Source: Sinorhizobium psoraleae (GTDB lineage Bacteria; Pseudomonadota; Alphaproteobacteria; Rhizobiales; Rhizobiaceae). From it: a stretch of DNA of 64,000 bases. Shown one piece after another: positions 56,248 to 64,000 of this stretch (its first letter is position 1; the number at the start of each line of letters is the position of its first letter). The position numbers and the translations under genes were made by a program. The stretch lies in NCBI RefSeq assembly GCF_013283645.1, contig NZ_JABEKV010000007.1, positions 63,593 through 127,592 on the forward strand, in the 5' to 3' direction. A model generated the notes under the pieces. It ran no database searches. It saw only the letters and a program-made list of their open reading frames with translations, and was not told the origin of the DNA.

Positions 56248-56865
56248 AAGCTCTGTTATCGAGCCACCGAAGGCGAGCCGGCGAATGGCCTCGGCGACAA
56301 GCGGCGCACTCGGGACGACGTCGACGCACGATCGCAAGCGATGTTCAGGCAACCGGAATGGCGCAATGGAATCCGTTACGATCGTCCCGTCGACGGCGGG
56401 ATGGGCGAGAATTGCTTCGGCGCCCTTGCTGAAAAGGCCGTGCGTCGCCATCGCATAGACCGCCTTGGCGCCGCGCTGCCGGCAGGCTTCCGCTGCTCTC
56501 AGCATGGTGCCGCCGGTGCTGATCATGTCGTCGACAATGAAGACCGTCGCGTCTTTAACCTCTCCCGCAAAGAGCTCGCCCGAAACAACGCCGCGGCTGC
56601 GGCGCTTTTCCATGAATCCGAACCCTGCAGGCTCGCCAGACAGTCGTTCATAGGCCTCCTTCAGAAGCTGGGCTCGCTTGATACCGCCGCCATCCGGGGA
56701 GAGAATCGTAGCGGGCCTGCCTGCAGTTTTTCGGGCAATCAAGTCGGCGAGTAGCTCCTTTGCACTCAGATGAATCGTACGGCAGCGGAAGGCGTTCTGG
56801 AAAGCGGCAATGTTATGCACGTCAAGCGTCATCACCTGATCGGTGCCTGCTGCTTCGAAGAGCTG
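56230..56865 (-). pseudogene. prs: PRPP synthase, C-terminal fragment of a rearranged gene
   Basis: On the minus strand this block reads QLFEAAGTDQVMTLDVHN then the rest of ribose-phosphate pyrophosphokinase: AFQNAFRCRTIHLSAKELL, the PRPP-binding motif ATVFIVDDMISTGGTM and the C-terminus to ITELLADDD. The N-terminal half that should precede it is not contiguous; it lies in inverted orientation at 56984-57205 and in a third piece at 57206-57307. A short open frame from an ATG at 56835 exists, but it cannot encode a full enzyme. Confidence 0.8.
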
Positions 56866-56937
56866 CGTCGATCGCCACCTCCAAGGCTGAACAACTCACG
56901 TCGCTACAAAGTGCCGCGAGGGGGCACGTGCGGCCCG

Positions 56938-56951
56938 TCGATCAGCATCAA
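56938..56951. promoter_or_regulatory. Degenerate FixK box inside the rearranged prs region
   Basis: TCGATCAGCATCAA differs by one base from TTGA-N6-TCAA and lies about 40 bp before the displaced prs start codon (56984, plus). It may be the original prs promoter carried along by the inversion. Confidence 0.4.
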
Positions 56952-56983
56952 GAACGAGTGCAGTTGCCCTTTAGGATGCTCCC

Positions 56984-57205
56984 ATGCGCATCTTTGCACT
57001 GAATGCATCACGGGATTTTGGCGGAAAGCTTGCTTTCGCTCTCGGTGTGCCGATCGACGAACACGAGGAACGCGATTTCGAGGACGGTGAGCACAAGGCC
57101 AGACCGCTTGTCAGCGTGCGTGGCGAGGATGTCTACGTCCTGCAGCAACTGCATGGAAGTGCTCGGGAGTCTGTCAACGACAAGCTTTGCAAATTGCTGT
57201 TTTTC
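56984..57205 (+). pseudogene. prs: PRPP synthase, N-terminal fragment in inverted orientation
   Basis: A 74-codon stretch from ATG 56984 gives [16 protein letters not shown], then [22 protein letters not shown] and ending [10 protein letters not shown], the canonical start of PRPP synthase. AGGA lies seven bases before the ATG, so this is the true start of the gene. It should continue with the middle block but instead runs into the antisense of that block, so the frame then leaves the family. Confidence 0.8.
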
Positions 57206-57307
57206 CGCCACGTAGCGCGTGGTCACCGGGTCCCGCGCCTTCGTCTGCCGGTCCTTGCGCGCATAGGCGAGGTAAGGAACGACAGCCGTCACGCGTGAAG
57301 CGCCTCC
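57206..57307 (-). pseudogene. prs: PRPP synthase, middle fragment
   Basis: On the minus strand, 34 codons ([19 protein letters not shown], then [15 protein letters not shown]) match the segment that normally follows LCKLLFF. They are fused in frame to the small protein upstream (57308-57502). Order and orientation of the three prs blocks are thus C(-), N(+), middle(-). Confidence 0.75.
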
Positions 57308-57502
57308 TTCCCGACAGCAAGCGATGATTGCTCGTGCCTTTGTAAGCGCTTCCTCCTGAGTATCTGCCAAGACGTGGTCAGGGTCAGTTGGGAGGGAGCG
57401 CGGGCCGGGTATTATGTGCACTCGCCATGCCGAAGCATAGTGACTGGCCTCCAAACCGTAGCCGCGATAGTCGATATGGTGACTCGCAATCAACTGTGAC
57501 AT
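57308..57502 (-). CDS. Small conserved-looking protein, now fused to prs middle fragment
   Basis: From ATG 57502 the protein reads MSQLIASHHIDYRGYGLEAS, then HYASAWRVHIIPGPRSLPTD and ALTKARAII, a compact domain of about 65 residues that I do not recognise as a named family. No stop follows; the frame continues into prs material (57206-57307) and ends at 57008. The original C-terminus is probably lost. A FixK box 59 bp upstream suggests that it was a regulon member ahead of prs. Confidence 0.5.
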
Positions 57503-57554
57503 GTGAAAAACCCCATCTGTCTGTCAAATGTCGTATTACCTGGATTAGCCTGCA

Positions 57555-57568
57555 TTGACGCAAATCAA
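57555..57568. promoter_or_regulatory. FixK/FNR box upstream of the small protein and prs region
   Basis: TTGACGCAAATCAA, exact match, about 59 bp before the start at 57502 (minus strand). Confidence 0.8.
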
Positions 57569-57746
57569 GGATGTGGGTGAGGTCCAGCTGTGCGTTGCGG
57601 CCTTCACGATCGCGCCAGCAGAATGTTACGGGTCTTCGCACGGAGCACACTAGACGCGGACCAGACTGAGGTGAGCACGACCTGACGCAAGCAAGCCGAA
57701 CGGTTCTAGCGGCGCGGGGAGTATGGCGGCCTTGCCGCTCCCCTTA

Positions 57747-57760
57747 TTGACCGACGTCAA
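57747..57760. promoter_or_regulatory. FixK/FNR box upstream of the CBS-BON operon
   Basis: TTGACCGACGTCAA, exact match, about 66 bp before the CBS-BON start at 57819. Confidence 0.8.
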
Positions 57761-57818
57761 TCTACGCGGTCGACAAGTGAGCTATGTTTTAGGCGCCATA
57801 ATTCATGGGGAGCCTCAG

Positions 57819-58499
57819 ATGAAAGCCGCGGACATCATGGCCCGGAAGGTCATCGCCATAAGTCCCGAGCATAGCGTAAAGCATGCCGCGTGCGTAATGC
57901 TGGAAAACCACATAAGCGGCCTGCCAGTCCTTGACGACAATGGGAGTCTTGTCGGTATTCTGACCGAGGGAGATCTGTTGCGGCGCGCAGAATTGGGACC
58001 AGCCGCGTGGTGGGGTACGGGCAGCACGCACGAAGAGGCGCCGGAGATTTTCATCAAGGGAAACAGCTGGCGTATTGGTGATGTCATGACGCCAGGTGTC
58101 GTGACGGTGGGTGAAGACACTCCGGTTGACCGTATTGCTGCAGCTATGAAGACGCACGACATCAAACGTGTCCCTGTTGTACGCGCCGGCCAGATGGTGG
58201 GCATCGTCAGCCGCGGCGATATTTTGCAGGTGATCGCTGCGGCCGTGCCTGACATAACGGCTGCGGGCGACGAGGCCACGCGACGCGCTGTCCTGGCGAG
58301 GCTTTGTTCCGACGTCGGGCTCGACAAGGCGGCTATCGACGTGACAATCGAGGATGGCACAGTTTCCCTATGGGGGGAGGTCGCCAGTGAGGTCCAGCCC
58401 GAGGCGGCTCGCGTTGCCGCAGAAGCCGTGAGCGGCGTTGGGAGCGTCAAGAACAAGCTGCGTGTCGGAGCAGGCGCGACCTTATCAGAACGATCTTGA
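57819..58499 (+). CDS. Two CBS domains plus BON domain protein
   Basis: The 226-residue protein has two CBS domains (about 1-60 and 90-150; ADIMARKVIAISPEHSVKHAA, VLDDNGSLVGILTEGDLLRR, then VMTPGVVTVGEDTPVDRIA) and a C-terminal BON domain (about 160-220; ATIDVTIEDGTVSLWGEV-type core). CBS pairs sense adenine nucleotides and BON binds lipid or ligands. GGGGAG six bases before the ATG sets the start. It opens the operon with pfkB and the ABC importer. CBS proteins are also typical of hypoxia regulons (for example Rv2626c). Confidence 0.88.
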   Translation: MKAADIMARKVIAISPEHSVKHAACVMLENHISGLPVLDDNGSLVGILTEGDLLRRAELGPAAWWGTGSTHEEAPEIFIKGNSWRIGDVMTPGVVTVGEDTPVDRIAAAMKTHDIKRVPVVRAGQMVGIVSRGDILQVIAAAVPDITAAGDEATRRAVLARLCSDVGLDKAAIDVTIEDGTVSLWGEVASEVQPEAARVAAEAVSGVGSVKNKLRVGAGATLSERS

Positions 58500-58520
58500 A
58501 GCACCCTGGTGGAGTGAACC

Positions 58521-59486
58521 ATGCCTATCCTTGCAGTGGCTCTCAACCCCACCATCGACGTATGGAGTCAGGCTGAGCGGGTGCGTCCGACCGTCAAGAC
58601 CCGTACGCACAGCGAGCGGCAAAGACCGGGCGGCGGCGGCGTCAATGTCGCACGCGTCATCGCCGAGCTCGGCGGCGAGCCGGAGCTCCTCGTCCTTGCG
58701 GGCGGAGCGACTGGAGCCATGCTTAGAGAGGCCCTTGCGACATCAGCCATTCGAACTCACGCCGTACAGATAGCAGGGCTGACGCGAATTTCCTTTATGG
58801 TTCGGGAAGAGGAAACGGGGCTCGAATATCGCTTCGTTCCCGAAGGGCCGGAAGTCGCGCCGGGCGACATCGCGAAGGCCCTTGCGATCTTTGAAAGCTT
58901 CAGGGGCGACTTCGTCGTTGCCAGCGGAAGTCTGCCGCGCAACGCTCCCGAAGACATCTATGCTGAAATTGGCCGCATAGCCGCGAAAACCGGCGCCAGG
59001 TTCATTCTCGACTGCCCGGGCGCGACATTGCGCAGCACCTTGGGCAAGGCACCGGTTTTCCTCGTCAAACCGAGCATTGAAGAGTTGGAAACACTGGCCG
59101 GCCGGCGTCTGGACGAGAATGGGGTCGCGCAAGCCGCATCGGCTTTGGTGAAGGAAACTGCAGCAGAGTTCGTTGCAGTCACTATGGGCCGCGAGGGTGC
59201 CCTCTTGGCTGGAGCCTTCGGCGTTTTACGCGTCCCGTCTAAGCACGTCGTCGCCAAGTCCACCGTAGGTGCCGGCGACAGCTTCATCGGCGCTCTCACA
59301 TGGTTGCTGGCGGAAGGCAGGCCAATTGAGGAGGCGTTCCAGTTTGGTGTCGCCGCGGGAGCAGCCGCCGTCATCGCATCCGGAACCGAGCTGTGCCGGC
59401 GCGAGGACGTCTTTGAGATTTACAAGGGGACCGAACCGCCTCCACGCGTGCCGTCGACCTCCATGGAAAGCTCGGTTCATGAATGA
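58521..59486 (+). CDS. pfkB: PfkB-family sugar kinase (6-phosphofructokinase 2-like)
   Basis: The 321-residue protein shows the PfkB fold: LNPTIDVW at the start, GGGGVNVARVIAELGG (substrate site), a central FVVASGSLP, and the ATP site and catalytic Asp in KSTVGAGDSFIGALTW. It phosphorylates fructose 6-phosphate or a related sugar phosphate. It follows the CBS-BON gene after 21 bp and overlaps the solute-binding gene. In the mycobacterial DosR regulon the PfkB gene (Rv2029c) sits among Usp and Hsp genes too. Confidence 0.9.
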   Translation: MPILAVALNPTIDVWSQAERVRPTVKTRTHSERQRPGGGGVNVARVIAELGGEPELLVLAGGATGAMLREALATSAIRTHAVQIAGLTRISFMVREEETGLEYRFVPEGPEVAPGDIAKALAIFESFRGDFVVASGSLPRNAPEDIYAEIGRIAAKTGARFILDCPGATLRSTLGKAPVFLVKPSIEELETLAGRRLDENGVAQAASALVKETAAEFVAVTMGREGALLAGAFGVLRVPSKHVVAKSTVGAGDSFIGALTWLLAEGRPIEEAFQFGVAAGAAAVIASGTELCRREDVFEIYKGTEPPPRVPSTSMESSVHE

Positions 59487-60467
59487 ATTCCTGTCCAGAG
59501 CGCGGCGGCTGTTTGTGACGACGATTGCGGTGGGATTCTGTGCGTTTGGAACGGCCGGCGTTCGGGCGCAAGATCTCAAGATTCGGATTGGCCATTTCCC
59601 GAACGTGACACATGCGCAGGCGCTGGTTGCCAGAAACCTCGAACGGCAGGGCCGGAATTGGTACGCCGATCGGCTCGGTCCGAAGATCAAGGTCGAATGG
59701 TACGCCTATAATGCCGGTCCGAGTGCCATGGAAGCGATCTTCGCTGAGAGCATTGACCTTACCTATGTCGGACCGAATCCGGCGATTAATGCCTATGCCC
59801 GTTCGGGAGGACGAGAGATTCGCATCGTCGCCGGCTCGGTCAACGGTGGTTCTGCGCTCGTCGTGCAGCCGTATGAAAGCCTTGCGGCCGCCGCGGATTT
59901 CCGCGGTAAGCGGATCGCAACTCCCCAATTCGGAAATACTCAGGACGTGGCAGCACGCGCCTGGCTCTCAGCAGGAGGCTTGCGGATAACGCAGGCAGGC
60001 GGAGACGCCCAGGTTGTTCCGACTGCCAATCCGGAGCAGCTGTCACTCTTCAAAACAGGACAGCTCGATGCCGTCTGGACTGTCGAACCCTGGGTTTCGC
60101 GGCTCGAAATGGAGGCGGGTGGAAAGATCCTCGTCGAAGAAAAGGAAGCGGTCACCACAGTGCTCGTTGCGCGTGCAGCCTTTCTTTCGGAACACCGCGA
60201 TCTCGTTCGACGCTTTGTTGACGGCCATCGCGACCTTAGTGATTGGATCAAGCGTCACCCGTCCGACGCGCAGCGGATGATCCTGGACGAACTCAAGGCG
60301 TCGTTTCGGGTCAGCATGTCGCCGGAGCTCATTGCGCGCGCATGGGCGCGCATGGCGGTTACCAGCGAGATTTCACCCTCCGCATTGCAGACCTTCGTCA
60401 CCAAGGCTCAGCAGGTCGGCTTCCTGCGGGAGATGCCGGAGCTTTCGAGACTGATCGAGGTGCCCTG

Positions 60468-60468
<1 letters not shown>
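59479..60468 (+). CDS. Nitrate/sulfonate/taurine-type ABC substrate-binding protein
   Basis: The 329-residue protein has a signal peptide (residues about 1-31, ending VRAQ), then the periplasmic NMT1/SsuA-like fold: IRIGHFPNVTHAQALVA, IDLTYVGPNPAINAY, VQPYESLAAAADFRGKRIATPQFGN, FKTGQLDAVWTVEPW. The substrate is probably a small anion or an alkanesulfonate. The start overlaps the pfkB stop by 8 bp. The cognate ATPase is intact for most of its length but the permease is truncated, so uptake is unlikely. Confidence 0.85.
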
Positions 60469-61244
<776 letters not shown>

Positions 61245-61280
61245 TGCGCTTCGCGGCACTATCGGAGGCGGGGTGACAGA

Positions 61281-61475
61281 ATGAAGCGTTTCGCGATCGT
61301 GTCGAGCTTCCTCGTTATGCTGCTGGTCGGCTGGGAGTTGGCGTCTGAGAGCGGACGCTGGTCACCGGTACTCTTTCCCTCTGTCTTGAGCGTCGCGCGA
61401 TATCTCTGGGGTGCCATGATGGATGGCACACTTTTTGAAGCGATCAGGGTTACCATGCAGCGGCTTCTGGTTGCC
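61281..61475 (+). pseudogene. ABC importer permease, truncated at the start
   Basis: The first ~64 residues (MKRFAIVSSFLVMLLVGWELAS, then VLFPSVLSVARYLWGAMMDG, LFEAIRVTMQRLLV) are the N-terminus of an SsuC-type permease. The rest of the transmembrane domain is absent and unrelated sequence follows, which on the other strand is the end of the nicotinate phosphoribosyltransferase gene. The junction at about 61475 looks like a deletion that removed most of the permease and any genes after it. Confidence 0.75.
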
Positions 61476-61509
61476 AATGGCTTGCGCGCGATAATTCGCC
61501 GACCTCCCG

Positions 61510-62521
61510 TCATAACGGGCTCCAGAAGCCGTCGTCCGCCAAGTCCTCATAGCTGCGGCCAATGGTGTCTCCAACCGCGGCGCCGCTACGCATGTGACGA
61601 AAGGTCTGCTTGCGCCCGGGGAGCGTGACCTTGTTCGCAGAAAGCTTCATGCGGCCAATGCCGGCGTATTTCGTCAACTTGTAGGCGATATCGAGGGCGG
61701 CCGCGTCCGGGCGACACCATCATATCCGTGCCGACGCCAAACGCGTCGATCGGCGCGCCAGCTCGCAGGAGGCTTTCGATACTCCATTCATCGAGGCCGC
61801 CGCTGGCGAAGATCTGCATGTGTTGCAGCCCGCCCTCGTCCAGGAGTTGTCTTGATTGTCGGCCGTTCGAGCAGGTCGCCGGAATCCAGTCTTATGGCTC
61901 GCTGACGGTGGTGTCGTAGGTGTCAACGAGCAACGCCGTCTGAGGAAAGAGCTCGGCCAAACACCGAAACGACTCCATCTCGTTTGGAAAAGCCTGAACG
62001 AAGTTGTGGGCGACCGTTCCAGCGACCGGAATGCCGTAGCGCCGGCCTGCCTCCACATTCGATGTCGCCGACACTCCCGCAAGATAGGCGGCCTTGACGA
62101 TCCGTGCCGCTTTCGACGCGATCACGGTTTGAAAACCGATCTGAATGAGGATGAGTGTTTCGAGCAACTGTCCCTCTGCGATCGGCGCGATGACCTCCAA
62201 GATCGGCTCGTTGGCAAATACGGGGGTGCCCTCAGCTACCGCGAAAATCTCGCCGCTGAAGCGAAAGGACCTTAGCCAATCCAGGAACTCCGTCCTAAAT
62301 CTGCCAAGCGAAGCGAGATGGGCGATATCATCCTCGCGGAAGTGCAACTCCTCGATGTCATCCAGGAGCTCGTCGACTCCGCAGGCGATAAGGAAATTTC
62401 TCTCCGGCGGAAGCTTTCGCACGAACAGGCTGAAGACGGCGATGTCGTCCATGCTGAGCGAATGATAGGCATCCAGCATCGTCAGTTCATAGAGATCGGT
62501 GAAGAGCGCGGTTGCGGTCAT
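61510..62521 (-). pseudogene. Nicotinate phosphoribosyltransferase, several frameshifts
   Basis: The N-terminal frame (62521 to 61892) gives MTATALFTDLYELTMLDAYH, then PPERNFLIACGVDELLDDIEEL, VEAGRRYGIPVAGTVAHNFVQAF and LLVDTYDTT, which is clearly NAPRTase. Thereafter the family sequence is found piecemeal: RLDSGDLLER, then SRQLLDEGGLQHMQIFASGGLDE with GAPIDAFGVGTDMMVS, and last AGIGRMKLSANKVTLPG to a stop at 61510, each in a different frame with at least one gap. NAPRTase salvages nicotinate to NAD. It follows a broken usp gene on the same strand. Confidence 0.8.
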
Positions 62522-62620
62522 GATCTCAAGCTCGTCCTGGCGTCGCTGTCAGTTGTTCTCCGCAAAGCTGCTGTGGCCTCGTGCCGTTTCCAACTCGCCG
62601 GGGGGGGCGTCGCGAGATGT

Positions 62621-63141
62621 TCAGCGTACCACCAGCACGGAGCAATGTGCATGCTGTATGATCTTTTGCGACGCGCTTCCGACCAGCATACCCCTCAACC
62701 GCCCGAGCCCGCGGCTTCCAACGACGATCAAGTCCGCACCGATTTCCTCAGCGACCTTAAGAATCGTTTCAGCGTAGGCGCCGGGCTCGACGCGCGTCTC
62801 CACGCTACCGACGCCGATGCTTCGGGCAACATCGGCAGCGTCCTCGGCAATCCGGTCACCCAAGACCGAAACCATTTCTCCGATGTCGCCTTGCGAGGCA
62901 CGGAACAACTCGCCCATCGAGTTGGGAACACGTTCCAACTGTGGCAGGGTCACGGCCGATACACGGCGGACGAGGTGCTCCGGCTCAGCGAGGCGGCTCG
63001 CCTCCTCAGCCCTCAGCCCATGCAGGATGATTGAAGGATCGTAAGCCTTGCTCCGAGTGCTGTGGCTATGTTCGCCGCCATCGTCACGGCTTCTCGGGCT
63101 TTGTCGGATCCATCGGTTGCGACAAGAATGCGCTTGGTCAT
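62621..63141 (-). pseudogene. Single-domain Usp with a frameshift
   Basis: From ATG 63141 (GGAGGAAG upstream) the frame reads MTKRILVATDGSDKAREAV and stops after LTILQSSCMG at 63013. The rest of a Usp (LHGLRAEEASRLAEPEHLVRR, then DLIVVGSRGLGRLRGMLVGSASQKI and HCSVLVVR) lies in another frame to 62621. One base restores a protein of about 170 residues. The C-terminal ATP-binding motif GxRGxGRxRGxLxGS is perfect. A FixK box lies about 55 bp upstream. Confidence 0.8.
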
Positions 63142-63189
63142 CGCACTTCCTCCATTCGGCAAAGTATCAGGCAACTCCGGCCGAAGGCA

Positions 63190-63203
63190 TTGACTCGCGT
63201 CAA
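63190..63203. promoter_or_regulatory. FixK/FNR box upstream of broken usp
   Basis: TTGACTCGCGTCAA, exact match, about 55 bp before the start at 63141 (minus strand). Confidence 0.8.
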
Positions 63204-63246
63204 AGGCCACGGCGGCTTCCGTCACTTTGAGCCGAGCTCTCCGAGT

Positions 63247-63260
63247 TTGACACGGGTCAA
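63247..63260. promoter_or_regulatory. FixK/FNR box upstream of ftsH
   Basis: TTGACACGGGTCAA, exact match, about 67 bp before the ftsH start at 63320. With the usp box it forms a divergent pair 57 bp apart. Confidence 0.8.
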
Positions 63261-63319
63261 GGCGGCGGGCGGTGAGACATGAAAGGCTCGTTCGCAGCAA
63301 ACGAACCGGAAGCCGGCCT

Positions 63320-64000
63320 ATGAATACGAAATGGGTTTTCACTCTCGGCTATTTGCTCGCCGCACTCCTGTTGATCGGAATCTTTGAATTCTGGCTGGGC
63401 TATCGCGACGTCGCGCAGCTCAGTTATTCGGACGCTTTGCAGGCGGCGCAGGACGGCAGGCTCGCGTCCGTCGTCGTGACAGAGTCCTTGATCGAAGGAG
63501 AGTTCAAGCAGCCGCAGGACGGAAAGAAGTACTTCGTCGCGCATCGTGTCGATCCCTCGCTGGCCGAGGTCTTTGAGAAGGCAGGTGCAAAGGTGTCAGG
63601 CGGGACCGACAGGAATTGGGCGATGACGCTCCTTTCCTGGATCTTCCCGTTGCTGGTCTTCCTGGGACTTTGGTTCGTGCTCTTTCAGGGCGTCGCCGAG
63701 CGCGGCGGCCTCGTCAATATCGCAAAGTCAAAGGCGAAGGTCTATCTCGAGCGCCAAACGGGTGTGACCTTTGACGATGTGGCTGGCGTGGACGAGGCGA
63801 AGGCTGAGTTGCAGGAGGTGGTCGCCTTTCTGAAAGACCAGGCGAAATACAGTCGCCTCGGCGCGCATATTCCCAAAGGGATCCTCCTCGTCGGGCCGCC
63901 CGGTACGGGCAAGACGCTGATGGCGCGCGCGGTTGCAGGCGAGGCCGGCGTGCCTTTCTTCTCGATTTCCGGCTCGGAATTCGTCGAACTCTTCGTTGGC
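63320..64000 (+). CDS. ftsH: FtsH-type membrane AAA protease, N-terminal part, cut by window edge
   Basis: The visible 227 codons hold a first membrane helix ([21 protein letters not shown]), a small periplasmic domain, a second helix ([16 protein letters not shown]) and the start of the AAA domain ([20 protein letters not shown], Walker [17 protein letters not shown]). The zinc protease domain (HEXXH) lies beyond the window. FtsH degrades membrane and regulatory proteins. It is likely an accessory copy with a FixK box 67 bp upstream. The ATG at 63320 has GGAAG about eight bases before it. Confidence 0.9.
   Translation, partial: MNTKWVFTLGYLLAALLLIGIFEFWLGYRDVAQLSYSDALQAAQDGRLASVVVTESLIEGEFKQPQDGKKYFVAHRVDPSLAEVFEKAGAKVSGGTDRNWAMTLLSWIFPLLVFLGLWFVLFQGVAERGGLVNIAKSKAKVYLERQTGVTFDDVAGVDEAKAELQEVVAFLKDQAKYSRLGAHIPKGILLVGPPGTGKTLMARAVAGEAGVPFFSISGSEFVELFVG

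Noticed and set aside
63279-63323. 14-codon leader-like frame whose stop overlaps the ftsH start
   Set aside because: With the FixK box centred at 63253, transcription should begin near 63294, after this ATG, so it is unlikely to be translated.

Overview
The window looks like an accessory, low-oxygen-responsive segment of an alphaproteobacterial (rhizobial, probably Sinorhizobium/Ensifer-like) replicon. The reasons are the GC-rich coding style, a FixL-type haem-PAS hybrid sensor kinase beside a FixK-type regulator and an FxkR-type response regulator, and a motif near 41.8 kb that resembles Sinorhizobium intergenic repeats. No rRNA, tRNA, CRISPR array, replication gene or transposase was recognised. 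Assigning it to a symbiotic megaplasmid is inference.

Layout. 1-16 kb: ion and envelope functions (P1B ATPase cut by the left edge, DUF1275 pseudogene, MgtC-like protein, type II cation ATPase, BON protein, flavin-binding protein, two universal stress proteins (Usp), a broken acetate-CoA ligase/GNAT gene, an MgtA-like ATPase). 14.5-18.1 kb: the control module, with hybrid FixL, FixK and FxkR plus a K-box-like direct repeat between fixK and fxkR. 18-28 kb: an ornithine carbamoyltransferase-like protein lacking its phosphate loop, DUF6448, a broken hemerythrin-like gene, an adenylate cyclase, and a catalytically dead Cu-ATPase with small satellites. 28-41 kb: polyphosphate/CYTH/CHAD genes, MscS, MarC, a Ca/H antiporter with a VIT-like partner, a beta-CASP metallo-beta-lactamase protein and a DegP-like protease. 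41.8-48.2 kb: one minus-strand operon (hsp20, usp, host-attachment protein, three-gene ABC exporter). 48.6-64 kb: a glucokinase-like pseudogene, PEP synthase, GroEL with an ATP-synthase zeta-type inhibitor, Usp with a COG2187 kinase-like pseudogene, a scrambled PRPP synthase gene, CBS-BON protein, PfkB, a damaged ABC importer, a shattered nicotinate phosphoribosyltransferase gene, a broken usp and the start of ftsH.

The unifying feature is 22 exact copies of TTGA-N6-TCAA (FixK/FNR box), almost all intergenic and commonly centred 55-90 bp before a start codon, where about one would be expected by chance in 64 kb. The segment therefore reads as one local regulon: oxygen sensing by hybrid FixL, relay through FxkR and the K-box to fixK, and FixK acting on stress, ion-homeostasis, nucleotide/phosphate and carbon genes. 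Its content (Usp, Hsp20, CBS protein, PfkB, COG2187 kinase, nicotinate phosphoribosyltransferase, cation ATPases) closely parallels the mycobacterial DosR dormancy regulon.

About sixteen genes carry stop codons, frameshifts, in-frame deletions or rearrangements, while the regulators and several large effectors are intact. Either the regulon is decaying or this assembly carries indel errors; the rearranged prs gene and the in-frame deletions cannot be explained by simple sequencing error.
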